In this document: positions 31,994 through 40,742 of the stretch, piece after piece
Numbering within the stretch: the first letter of the stretch is position 1
Layout: the number at the start of each line of letters is the position of its first letter
Assembly (NCBI GenBank): GCA_020746995.1
Contig: JAGPXD010000002.1
Coordinates: 7,688,001 to 7,752,000, forward strand
DNA length: 64,000 bases
Direction: 5' to 3'
Source: Plectosphaerella cucumerina
Taxonomy: Eukaryota > Ascomycota > Sordariomycetes > Glomerellales > Plectosphaerellaceae
The notes under the pieces: generated by a model
The model's input: only the letters and a program-made list of their open reading frames with translations
Databases searched by the model: none
What the model was told of the DNA's origin: nothing
Made by a program: the position numbers and the translations under genes

Positions 31994-33511
31994 TCAGGAC
32001 GGCATGTTTGGCAAAACCCCAGCCTTGGAAGGCTCCCATATAAGCTCCACCACCTCGTCCCCTGTTTCTGGCGCATGGCTTTTGTACACGTAGATCTGCC
32101 GCAACCGGCCGTCGTCGAGGAATTCGGCATCCGCCAGTTTGTATTGCTTCTTCTGCGTCGGCGAGACCTTGGTCCTGAGGGGGCCAATGCTGTAGTCGTA
32201 GGCTCCATCGCCAGGGTTCCACGTAGATTCCATGGTGCTCAAGTCGAGGTGCTTTGTACCGTCGGGATACACGGCGATGGAGTAGCCGTTGGTGAAGACA
32301 GTGTCGTCGCCGAATCGCCACCGCTGCAGGAAACAGTCGCCACACACCCGCACGGCGGTGGACATCTTGGTCACGGGTGCCTGGTACCAGCTCTTCCAGT
32401 GGTGCACGCTGATCGGATCGGTGCCGCCCTCGTAGAAGCCCGAGGCGTCCTTGCTGATGTCCATCTGCTGCAGGCCGGGCAGCATGGTCAGCTTGGCTTT
32501 CGAGTGGTGGTAGGTGCAGTCGCGGATGAGGCCGTCGCCCTCCATGTGCCTGGCCTCCCGCAAGCACGTCTCGATGAGCGGCTCGAGATCGCGCGCGAGA
32601 GCCGCCGAAAGGAAGATGCCGGCGCCTCCGAACGCCATGTAGCCGAACCCCCGCACCGCCCGGAAGTCCTCTGAGAGCGCGCCCACGTAGGCGTGCTTGG
32701 TGTGGTCGAAGCGGGACAATGCGTCCGACAGCCGGAACAGCGACGGGAAGAAGGTGTCGTCGTCCAGCAGACCGAACCACTGCGTCTCGGGTCCGGACTC
32801 GGCGACCATGTCGCGGATCATGGTGAAGTGGCTTTGCGACACGCTGAGCTCGGGGTGCGTCGGCTTGACAAACTTGGCGTCGATGCCCGCATCACGAAAG
32901 ATGCCCTCCAGCACGGAGAACTCGGGGTGCTTGTCGTGGTCAGAGACGACGCCGATGAACTTGGATTCCGAGCCAGCAAGCCAAAAGGCAAAGGGTCCGA
33001 CGGACTCCTTGAATCGCTCGAAGGATGTTGACACGCCAAAGACAATGTGTGGGTGCGTCCTCTGAGGGTAGGCGTCGTGTACGTGCAACGGCACAGGATC
33101 GCAGTTGTCAAGCTGGACGGGCTCGCAGGAAGTCAGGTCCAGTTCCGTCCTCGTCTTGAAGAAAGTGTCGGAGATGTTGGCGACGACGTTGCGCTCGACC
33201 GAGCTCGAAGCCACGGGCTTGATGCACCGCCTCGAGTATAAGACGGAATCCGTAAGTTCCAGGTCGGGCTTCGCGAGGTGTTTCAGTGGTGATGTGGCGC
33301 ACTTGGCCGGCTTCACAGGCCTCGCCAGCTCCCCTTGTTGTGTATTGAGCGTGTCGGCAACGGGAGGAGGCGGCGTGGCCAAGTCGGGTGTCATGGACGG
33401 TCCATCTTCTAGCCGGCCAAAGGTGAGGAAGAGCAGAGCGGCGATGGTGAATGCGGTTGCCAAGGTTCTAGAGGCCCGGCCCTGAAGGAACTTCTTCAGC
33501 TTGATCGCCAT
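31994..33511 (-). CDS. type II membrane glycosyltransferase, family GT31 (Fringe-like)
   Basis: Intronless, 505 residues. A short basic cytosolic N terminus (MAIKLKKFLQGRASR) precedes one membrane anchor (about 16-31, TLATAFTIAALLFLTF) and a Pro-rich stem, the layout of a Golgi type II glycosyltransferase. The lumenal domain has HIVFGVSTSFERFKESV, then QWFGLLDDDTFFPS, whose DDD is the metal/nucleotide-sugar motif. It also has YVGALSED and FGYMAFGGAGIFLS, the usual Fringe-type block. A late HHWKSWYQ motif provides a candidate metal-binding histidine. Fungal members are annotated as GT31 or DUF604 proteins; acceptor and donor are unknown. The ATG at 33511 directly precedes the basic-plus-anchor segment. 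Confidence 0.88.
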   Translation of the reverse strand: MAIKLKKFLQGRASRTLATAFTIAALLFLTFGRLEDGPSMTPDLATPPPPVADTLNTQQGELARPVKPAKCATSPLKHLAKPDLELTDSVLYSRRCIKPVASSSVERNVVANISDTFFKTRTELDLTSCEPVQLDNCDPVPLHVHDAYPQRTHPHIVFGVSTSFERFKESVGPFAFWLAGSESKFIGVVSDHDKHPEFSVLEGIFRDAGIDAKFVKPTHPELSVSQSHFTMIRDMVAESGPETQWFGLLDDDTFFPSLFRLSDALSRFDHTKHAYVGALSEDFRAVRGFGYMAFGGAGIFLSAALARDLEPLIETCLREARHMEGDGLIRDCTYHHSKAKLTMLPGLQQMDISKDASGFYEGGTDPISVHHWKSWYQAPVTKMSTAVRVCGDCFLQRWRFGDDTVFTNGYSIAVYPDGTKHLDLSTMESTWNPGDGAYDYSIGPLRTKVSPTQKKQYKLADAEFLDDGRLRQIYVYKSHAPETGDEVVELIWEPSKAGVLPNMPS

Positions 33512-34947
33512 CGTGCCGGCATTTCGGCCGGATCGGGGAGGGGAGTGGTTTCGGGGGGCGTGGCCCGGATAGCGTCGGCTAGGTCGCCAGAGGTCGAGGG
33601 GATTGAGGTGGAATTGCTGGTCGGAGACGCAAGTGAAGGTGTCGAGTGGTAAAATGTGAGGTTATTGCCAGGCGGTCGGCCAAGGCAAAGGAGGGGGAGG
33701 TCGGTGAATGTCGAGTTCGATGTTGCCAGAACTTGGAACTTGAAGCAGATGTTGACGGTGACGGCACACCAAGACAATCGACAGGGGGTGGGCGGTGCTC
33801 TTTGAACGACCGCTTAGCTTGGCTGCATCGCTCTAGGACCTGAATCAGGGAATAAGCGGACGGGACGATACTGAAGCACCAGCAATTGGCCGCGAAAAAG
33901 TGGATGGACGCGTGGGCCTGGCGGGCGCATCTTGGCATCTCGAAACGTTGTGCACGGACATTGGCTCGCATTTGGCCCTCACCTCAGGGACCAACTCCAA
34001 GCCGTCACGGGTGCCGGTGAAGAAGGTGGGTCACCATCGCGGGGGCCGATTTTCATCATTTCGCACCTTATCAAAGCTTGTGCCTTGAGATCCGACCACG
34101 AAGCGAAATGACGACGGGAAAGGCACCTGAAGGAAGCGCGAATTGAATGGAGTTCAATTTAGGCCGGGAGGGCGATTGTGGTCTTCCCTGGAGGACAAGA
34201 CACGTGACGTCTGGGCCCACTTCTCATGACCTGGATCTGGACCAAACACGTGAACTGGCAAACCACGACTTCACGAGTCAACACCGTCTGCACTGTCTCC
34301 CGACATGTTTCGTCTTTGGGCCGATACTACAGCTGCAAGCATCAGAATCCAGCTATTGCCCTTGTCAGTCCATCTAGAGGAATGATTCAGTCCGCAGCAC
34401 AGTGCTAGTTGCCGGGCCCTGGGTATTTTGCAGGTGGGCCATCTTCTGGAAAGGGGCTTCTCGGAGATGGTAATTAATTAGATGATGGCAGGGGTTCTCA
34501 TAACCCATCAATGAGTCAAGATCGTCAAAGATGACGCGATAGCCCTAGTCATGTCTGAGGTCAACTGCAGACATCTGACTAGCCCCTCCAACGGCAATGA
34601 AGCGGCATGTTCGATGCCCCCAAGACGAACTTGACCAGTCGCCAGCTTTTTTTAAGCCTCTGAGTGATGTGATTACATGATACAGCAATGGCAGCCTACG
34701 CCTGGACAACTCGAGCGGCCGGAGTTTCTCAAGCACCTCCAAAGGCAAGCACATGTTCACAACAAGATCATCACCATGGACACACGGACACCCGATCACG
34801 AAAGTAGGCTCAGTGATGCACCTGTATATGCACGCTCATATCAAGTATATTACAGGAAAGTAAAAGCAGACGCCCTTCTAACGTCTTCTCACCCACCCGC
34901 AAGCGGGCTGGTGGTAGAATGTGCCATCATGGCCAGTGTCCAGTTGC
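33512..34947. other. intergenic, no gene recognised
   Basis: About 1.4 kb between the GT31 start and the LPMO stop. Open frames are short and unrecognised. The stretch 34440-34700 is AT-richer (TAATTAATTAGATGATGG). It probably holds the GT31 promoter and the LPMO 3' UTR. Confidence 0.45.
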
Positions 34948-36003
34948 TTAGAGCTGGGCGCGGCGGGCGGCCTTCTTGGCGGCGGCGAGCTTGGCCCTCT
35001 TGGCCTTCAGCGAGCGCCTACGGCGGCACTGCGAGGGAGGGGTGGCAGGGGCCGAGGCGGTGGGCACGGCCGGGGCGGCGGAGGAGGCAGTGGGAGCCGG
35101 GGCGATGACGGTGGCGAGGGTGGTGGTGGGAGCCGAGGGGACGGAGGAGAAGATGGGCGTGGGAGCCTCACCGCCGGCAGCAGGAGTGGTGGCGACGGGG
35201 GCGGCGGCGGCAGTGGTGGTGGGAGCAGCAGGGGCGGCGGCGGAGGTGGTGGGCTTGGGAGCGGGAGCGGCGCCGCCACCGGTGCCGGTCCAGACCTCGG
35301 GTCCGGGGATCTCGTAGCTGGAGATGGCGCCGTACAGGTTGACGCCAACGATACCCTTGTCGGCGTAGGTGTAGCCGGTGTTGAAGTCGAAGGCCTGGTC
35401 GGGAACAGCGGTGCCGCTGCCGGAGACCTCGACCTGGACGCAAGAGGGGTAGAACTGGGCGCCGCGGGCGGGGTTGACGTTGAAAGCCACCTCGGACTCG
35501 TGGTGGGCGATGATCTCCTGGCGGATCAGGTACTGGCCGGCGGCGAGGCTGGCGGGGAGGGTGAAGTCGGCAAGACCCTTGTTGGCCTTGAGCTTGTCGA
35601 CGGCCCACTGGGTGCCGTCGAAGCCGTCCTCGGCAATCTTGGTCCAGATGGCGCCGGTGCCGTCACCGGAGGTGTACTCGGCAATGTAGGTGATGACGGG
35701 ACCCTTGTGGGAGCCGTCGATGATGTCGTCGTTGCGGTTATCATGGAACCATTCGAAGCTGAGCTTGTCGCCGGCGGCGGCCTTGACGAACTCGGGGGCC
35801 TCCTTGCCACCGTTGACGTTGCAGGCAAGGGCGGGGCTGGAAAGGTCCTTGACGGGGGAGTTGTTCTCGGGGGTACGGATGTACTCCTTGCGGCCGTCGC
35901 CCTGGTCGACGCCGTTGACCCAGACGCCGTGCATCCAGGCGTGGGCGGAGACGGAGGTGGCCATGGTGGCCATGGCCATGAGGGAGGCAGCAGCGGTACG
36001 CAT
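34948..36003 (-). CDS. AA9 lytic polysaccharide monooxygenase with Pro/Ala/Thr linker and basic tail
   Basis: Intronless, 351 residues. It is a copper monooxygenase that oxidatively cleaves cellulose or related glucans outside the cell. A signal peptide (1-20) ends just before His21, the N-terminal copper-brace histidine (HAWMHGVWVNG). The second copper His is in GSHKGPV (His99). The second-sphere QEIIAHHES, Gln183 and axial Tyr185 (AQFYPSCVQVEV) complete the AA9 active site. Cys61 and Cys188 probably pair. After the catalytic domain (ends about 238) comes a Gly/Pro/Ala/Thr-rich linker of about 85 residues. Instead of a CBM1 or GPI signal, it ends in an Arg/Lys/Ala-rich tail (QCRRRRSLKAKRAKLAAAKK and on to the C terminus). 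A TATA box is 255 bp upstream. Starts further upstream in the open frame were rejected because only this ATG exposes His1 after signal cleavage. Confidence 0.93.
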   Translation of the reverse strand: MRTAAASLMAMATMATSVSAHAWMHGVWVNGVDQGDGRKEYIRTPENNSPVKDLSSPALACNVNGGKEAPEFVKAAAGDKLSFEWFHDNRNDDIIDGSHKGPVITYIAEYTSGDGTGAIWTKIAEDGFDGTQWAVDKLKANKGLADFTLPASLAAGQYLIRQEIIAHHESEVAFNVNPARGAQFYPSCVQVEVSGSGTAVPDQAFDFNTGYTYADKGIVGVNLYGAISSYEIPGPEVWTGTGGGAAPAPKPTTSAAAPAAPTTTAAAAPVATTPAAGGEAPTPIFSSVPSAPTTTLATVIAPAPTASSAAPAVPTASAPATPPSQCRRRRSLKAKRAKLAAAKKAARRAQL

Positions 36004-36257
36004 GTTGATGGTTGTTTGGGGGGTTGGGTGGGTTTCGGTGGTGAAAAGTTTGAGCACAAAAGTGTCTGTTGGTTGAGCTGAGGGAGCGTGGGTTCGAACG
36101 TCGAGTTCTGTTTGGATTTGAAGAAAAGAGTGGATGGCACAGCCAAGTGAAAAGAGAGACTGAAGTTGCAAAAGTGAGCGTGAAGATACAACACCGAGAG
36201 ACAGCGATGACTGGAGAGAGAAGGGAGGGAAGAAGTGTGGTGAGGTGACAGGCTCCG

Positions 36258-36264
36258 CTTTATA
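36258..36264 (-). promoter_or_regulatory. TATA-like element for the LPMO gene
   Basis: TATAAAG on the minus strand lies 255 bp upstream of the LPMO start codon. A purine/pyrimidine-skewed leader in between suggests a fairly long 5' UTR. Confidence 0.5.
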
Positions 36265-36413
36265 TCTCGGGGTTACTCCTTGGGACATCTCGCACCCAAG
36301 AAGCCCCCAGTCGCCCAGCCCGTCATATCCGCCTCCGGCACGTCTAACCAGATGGGGCGTCAGGCCACCCGGACGACATGGACGCTCCTGACGATGTTCT
36401 GCGAGATTGCAGG

Positions 36414-36680
36414 CCCCAGGGCGCCAACGTCTCATGTTGGGCGGAGATCGAAGCGCGGAGACCAGAAGGCGGGCGAGGCCTGCAAGGCCTGTGAGGTCTT
36501 CGTGACCCCTGTGCTTTTTCCCCGTTGACGTCCAAGGGGGCCCCGGTCAAAGGCCGCCCCAGCCCTAGCCAGCCCACCGTAAATGAGATGAAATGAGGCT
36601 CGCGCAAACGCATGGCTGGGACAGATCATATGAGATGGCAGGGGGCCATCCGCCCACCCACAGTCCACACCCGCCCCCGG
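36414..36680 (-). promoter_or_regulatory. candidate carbon-catabolite repressor (CreA-type) sites
   Basis: Three hexamers matching the degenerate consensus SYGGRG read on the minus strand: CTGGGG at 36414-36419, CCGGGG at 36541-36546 and CCGGGG at 36675-36680. They lie 410-680 bp upstream of the LPMO start. Such sites are frequent by chance in GC-rich DNA, so this is only suggestive. Their clustering upstream of a cellulolytic gene fits expected glucose repression. Confidence 0.3.
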
Positions 36681-37801
36681 GAGCCAACCGAGGGATCGAG
36701 CGGTTCAGGGGCGACCCCACCGGCGCAGGGGCCGAGGAGGCCTGCACGTCGGCCGGGACGCCACCCGCAAATAGGAGGCGTATCGCTTAGATGAAGGCAA
36801 GTACACGGTTTCAAGTTGACAGCCTGGTCATGCTCGCCTCCGCACCGGTCATCACTTTGCTCGCTCGCACACGCACCGACGCTGACCTGTTTGCTGTGCT
36901 GCTGTGTTGTTTTAGCCGCCTGCGCGATTCGCTTTCGCAAATGGCCGGCGGCATAAATGATCGGCGCGATCAGAGTAAGGTCGTCAGATACATAGCACCT
37001 TAATTATACGTGACATGGCGCCTCCCAGCACGCCTGATCCGTCCTGCAAGGTGACATTGGCCAGCCTTGGGGTTGGCCTTGGGGTCGGCGATGATCTCAC
37101 TACGCCTCAGTGTGATCGTCTGAAGCCCAGACCTTCGCCATCCACGGCAGGCTCTGTGCGGCCAGCAGGAAGTGACTCGTCCATCCAAACATCCACAGTC
37201 TCTACACGAGACGATCGACAGTTCCCAGTGACAGGTGACGGCGGCACAGAAGTCGGGTCTGGGCCATATTTAGGAGACCTCGCAACATCACCAACACGAG
37301 GGCCGCGTCCCTCGCCCGCGGGGGAGCGCATGGCCACTGTTTCAGCGCATCTCCTGGCGTTAAATTTCATCCAGGGGTCGGCGTCGCTTCTGCAGGCACA
37401 CGGCCAGGTTCCCCCCAACGGGGATAGCTTCACCCGACCCCTGTGAGGAGCCCACCGCGGGCCCCGGGGCAGGGGGCTGGCCCGGCCAAGGCACAACGAT
37501 CCCGCCAGTCACCGTGAGCGCAAAGCTTGAAAAATGCCTGGTCATTCCCGTCAGATCCAAATTGGCGTGGCGAGAACCAGGTCTTGTCTTGATTGCTTCC
37601 CGTGGTGGCCCCCACGTGTGCAACGTTGGAAAGAAGCATAGAGAAGCATAGAATTAACCGTGCGAGTCGCCCGGGTAGACGATGCCGTACCGAGGCGCAA
37701 TATCTGACAGGGTTTCAACCTGGTGCCCCCTTTCTACCAGAGACTACGGCCCCATTCTCACAGCCACGCGCAATACCTCCATGCCCAGCACGCCACATTC
37801 C
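36681..37801. other. intergenic, no gene recognised
   Basis: This segment contains far-upstream LPMO sequence and the 3' flank of the Cys-rich gene. Overlapping frames of 60-145 codons exist but none is recognisable. Confidence 0.45.
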
Positions 37802-38705
37802 TCAGCATATCTTGAGAATCCGGTTGAGAATGCTGCACACAGTACCCACAAGACCACCCGGATCGGCCAAGTCGGCCCAGGCCTGGTCATCGGCAGAGCA
37901 CTCTCCACCTAGGATGCAGCCGAGTCCCAGAGATTTGACTGCCGCGTCGACGGTTGCAAATAACCCCTCGAGGGTCTGCTGGACGGGATCCCCCTTGTCG
38001 AGGCACTCGAAGCAGTTTTTCCCATCATCTTTGCAAAGATCCTTCTTTTCGTCTGGCATTGTCAGATTTGGCTGACGTTCAGAGGCTCGGGCTGACACTC
38101 ACCATAGTCGCAGTAATCCATCGGTGTCCTGGCGCAGACGGGCTTGCCGCCTCCTTTCGAGCACTTGTCCGCTTCGTCCTTTGGAAACTCGGGATACTTG
38201 CACTTCTTGTCTTTGCCAGACCCGACCTGTCCGGAGGGACAGCGCGGCTTCTTGCACTCTTTGTCGATCCGGCTCTGGAGGTCTGCCTCGGAGATGCCCT
38301 TCGGGGCCACAACCACGGCGTTCCGCCCATCGCCCTGGCAAAGCTCGTGGCCAGCGTCTGTGGGTCCTGTCAGCAGGGTCCAGGCAGGTCTTTCGTCTGT
38401 ATGTTCGCACCATATTTGTGGTAGTTCTTTCGGTTTGCCGCGCAGTAGACGTCTTCGTCTGGAGTCGTCGGTGGCTTGGGAATGGGTTCATAGACGCAAG
38501 AGCGCTGAGAGCCGTCCCATGTTTGTCCGCGGGGGCATTGGCACTGCGGGTAGGTGTTCGCAGACTTGTCGTACCACCCACAATAATCCCGGCCGCCGTC
38601 ACAGACGGCCCCAGCCCTCGACATCATCAAGCCGAGAGAATCTCTCCCAGACGCAGCGAGGGCCGCAGCTCCGGTGAGGAAGGTGAAGAAGTGTATAAGG
38701 AGCAT
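37802..38705 (-). CDS. secreted cysteine-rich protein (20 Cys), function unknown
   Basis: Three exons on the minus strand (38705-38411, 38357-38103 and 38052-37802) join to 266 residues. Residues 1-18 form a signal peptide (MLLIHFFTFLTGAAALAA). The mature chain has 20 cysteines, an even number consistent with disulfide bonding. They fall in three groups: an N-terminal module (CDGGRDYC...CQC...C...C), a Lys-rich middle (CKKPRC...KKCKYPEF...DKC...VC...DYC) and a C-terminal module (DLCKDDGKNCFEC then LGLGCILGGEC). The last module has a helical stretch QTLEGLFATVDAAVKSLG. Both introns interrupt a Gly/Asp codon in phase 1 and have CTGACA branch sites. I do not recognise the family. Secretion, size and Cys content would fit a candidate effector or wall-associated protein, but this is inference. 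Confidence 0.8.
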
Positions 38706-39177
38706 GTCGTGTAGATGTCAAATGATTGTGAGCCTGACTGGTCATAGTGAGCAGAGAGTAGCGGGAGCCGGACGCGCTTCTTATGCTTGCACGCTCGCAA
38801 CAAGTCTGATCAAGTCTGCCTGCCGGCGAGCCACAATGTCTTTGCGATAGGGCTCGCCGAGACGCAAAATATGATTACATGGCAGATCAATCTGCCGCAA
38901 CTTCCAACATGTGGTTTTTGCCTGGCAGGCATCGCGCTGTCGAGGTTCTCGAAGTGTCTTGCGTTACCTTGAGCCAGCAACATTGGCGACGTCGGTCTGA
39001 TACATGTCAAGCCACATGTGTCGGGGATGCCGCGATGCGCACAGAGGCATATTGACCGACGGCGACTTTTCCATCATCACATGGCAAAGCCTATTGAGAC
39101 AGAGGTCTCGCAGGTTATTCATCAAACTGGATGCCCCATGTCATTGCTCGCCCTATTCCCAACTGTGGCAAATTCAA
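38706..39177. other. intergenic, no gene recognised
   Basis: Promoter of the Cys-rich gene and 3' region of the dioxygenase gene. No coding sequence is supported. Confidence 0.5.
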
Positions 39178-40035
39178 CTAAGCCTCCTCAAGCTTTGAGC
39201 CACCCCAGTAATACGTCCAAATGTCGATCCCAGAAAAGTCGTCCTTGTATTTGCCTGCCGCCTCATCGCCCGCGGCCGCCGAACAGACCAGCAACGGCAT
39301 GAAGTGTTCGCCACCCCTCGGGGGATGCATCTCATAGCTGTGCGGCATCTCCCTCCACTTGGCGAGCTTTTCAGCCCGTTCCGTGTGGCTCTCCGTCTCG
39401 ACGGCCTCACCCAGAGCTTTCGACCATGTGCTCACTTTGCGGCTGAGCGCGGCCACTTCTACCGGATTCGCCGAGAAGAGAGCCATCATCTCTCTGAGGT
39501 TGTGGAACGAGGCAAAGCCGGAGCCGACAATGGCGACATTGGAGTCACGCAGTCGTGAGAGGGCGCGTCCCATCTTGTAGTGCTCTGCCGGCGATTCGGA
39601 CGCGAGGACGGAGAGCTGTACGATGGGCACGTCGGCCTTGGGGTTGATGAGAAGGAAAGGAATGAAGACGCCATGATCCCAGCCCCTCGTGGCATTGAGT
39701 GTCGGGCTCAGACCTTCCTGTTCGAGGGCGGCCTTGATTTCGTTGGCAACCTCGGGCGATCCGGGGGCGTCATACTTGAGAGAGTAGGCCGCGCGGGGAA
39801 AGCCGCCGTAATCGTAGAGGAGGGGGTGTTTTGCTGACGAGGAAATGCTCGGTTTGTGCTCCGACCAATGTGCCGTGACGACGACGATGGCCCTCGGGGC
39901 CTCCGGGGTGTTGAGTCTGAGGATGCGGGGGACACGATCCGTCAATGAGCGCACGATGTCCTTGTGTCCTGGATCGCCCAGCACGGGCATGGGACCTCCG
40001 CCATGAGAAACGCAGACAACGGCTCCTCGGGGCAT
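39178..40035 (-). CDS. LigB-type extradiol ring-opening dioxygenase (DODA-like)
   Basis: Intronless, 285 residues from the ATG at 40035. It is a class III extradiol dioxygenase related to 4,5-DOPA dioxygenase, which opens catechol-type rings using one active-site metal. Ligand and catalytic histidines are in CVSHGGGPMPV, TAHWSEHKPS, GWDHGVFIPFLL and PPRGGEHFMPLLV. This is the set seen in plant and fungal DODA-like proteins. The frame extends upstream to an ATG at 40158, which would add 41 residues (MHLRQLLRPAKYLVTTYV...). A TATAAAG element lies only 5 bp before that codon, so transcription should begin downstream of it. The 285-residue form also matches the usual family length. If an alternative promoter is used, the extension could act as a targeting sequence. 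The natural substrate is unknown. Confidence 0.88.
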   Translation of the reverse strand: MPRGAVVCVSHGGGPMPVLGDPGHKDIVRSLTDRVPRILRLNTPEAPRAIVVVTAHWSEHKPSISSSAKHPLLYDYGGFPRAAYSLKYDAPGSPEVANEIKAALEQEGLSPTLNATRGWDHGVFIPFLLINPKADVPIVQLSVLASESPAEHYKMGRALSRLRDSNVAIVGSGFASFHNLREMMALFSANPVEVAALSRKVSTWSKALGEAVETESHTERAEKLAKWREMPHSYEMHPPRGGEHFMPLLVCSAAAGDEAAGKYKDDFSGIDIWTYYWGGSKLEEA

Positions 40036-40162
40036 GGTGGCTGAGGTTGAGGTGGTGGTACTGAAGAAGGTTCGTGAAGCGAGGTGTCGGAACGTGGCGT
40101 AGGCGACGTAGGTGGTGACCAGGTATTTTGCAGGTCGCAGCAATTGACGAAGGTGCATCTCG

Positions 40163-40169
40163 CTTTATA
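40163..40169 (-). promoter_or_regulatory. TATA-like element that decides the dioxygenase start
   Basis: TATAAAG on the minus strand is 128 bp upstream of the ATG at 40035 but only 5 bp upstream of the first in-frame ATG at 40158. This spacing favours the downstream start. Confidence 0.5.
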
Positions 40170-40742
40170 GTGTCATGAGGAGCAAGCCGAAAGGGAGGGA
40201 ACAGCTGCAGCGGTGTCTTTCCGACTACTTATTCGCCTGGTTGCTCATCTCAAAGTCGGTCGCGGCCGATGGTGTCGTCGGCATCGGCGACGGGATGTGG
40301 GGGCTCCCGGCGCAGGCCGTGCATTTGTCATTGCCGCGCGCAACCCGTCGGTTGCCGTGGAACGATGCCGCGTTCGCGCGCGGCATCCTTCAAATGGATG
40401 GCACCGTTTGAGACTGGCGAATCGCTAGATTATCAACCGTGGCCCCGCGAGGTACTGATGGCGGTTAGGTTGATCGCATCGCCTGCCTCTGCATCTTTGC
40501 ACTCCGAGTCAGCCTGGACTGCGAATACCTGTGTTTTATGACCTGCACACTTCAATGGGATTGTGTTTCCGCCCGGCACCGATAACCGTGATTTGCGTCA
40601 GCGTCCCCGTTTGACGATAGCGCAATACGATGGAGTCATGGTGTGCTGGTCCGAGCTTCATTTAAGCCCAACTTCGTATCGACAGTTGAAGTCTTGGCCG
40701 CTTCTCGTCTGCAACACATCAACGGAAACGACATAAAAGCCG
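40170..40742. other. divergent upstream region of dioxygenase and amidohydrolase
   Basis: This interval separates the divergent promoters of the two genes. No TATA box is obvious for the plus-strand amidohydrolase. No coding sequence is recognised. Confidence 0.45.

Noticed and set aside
34921..36081. 386-codon Gly-rich plus-strand frame over the LPMO
   Set aside because: The Gly repeats are the reverse complement of the Pro/Ala/Thr linker codons, not a Gly-rich protein.
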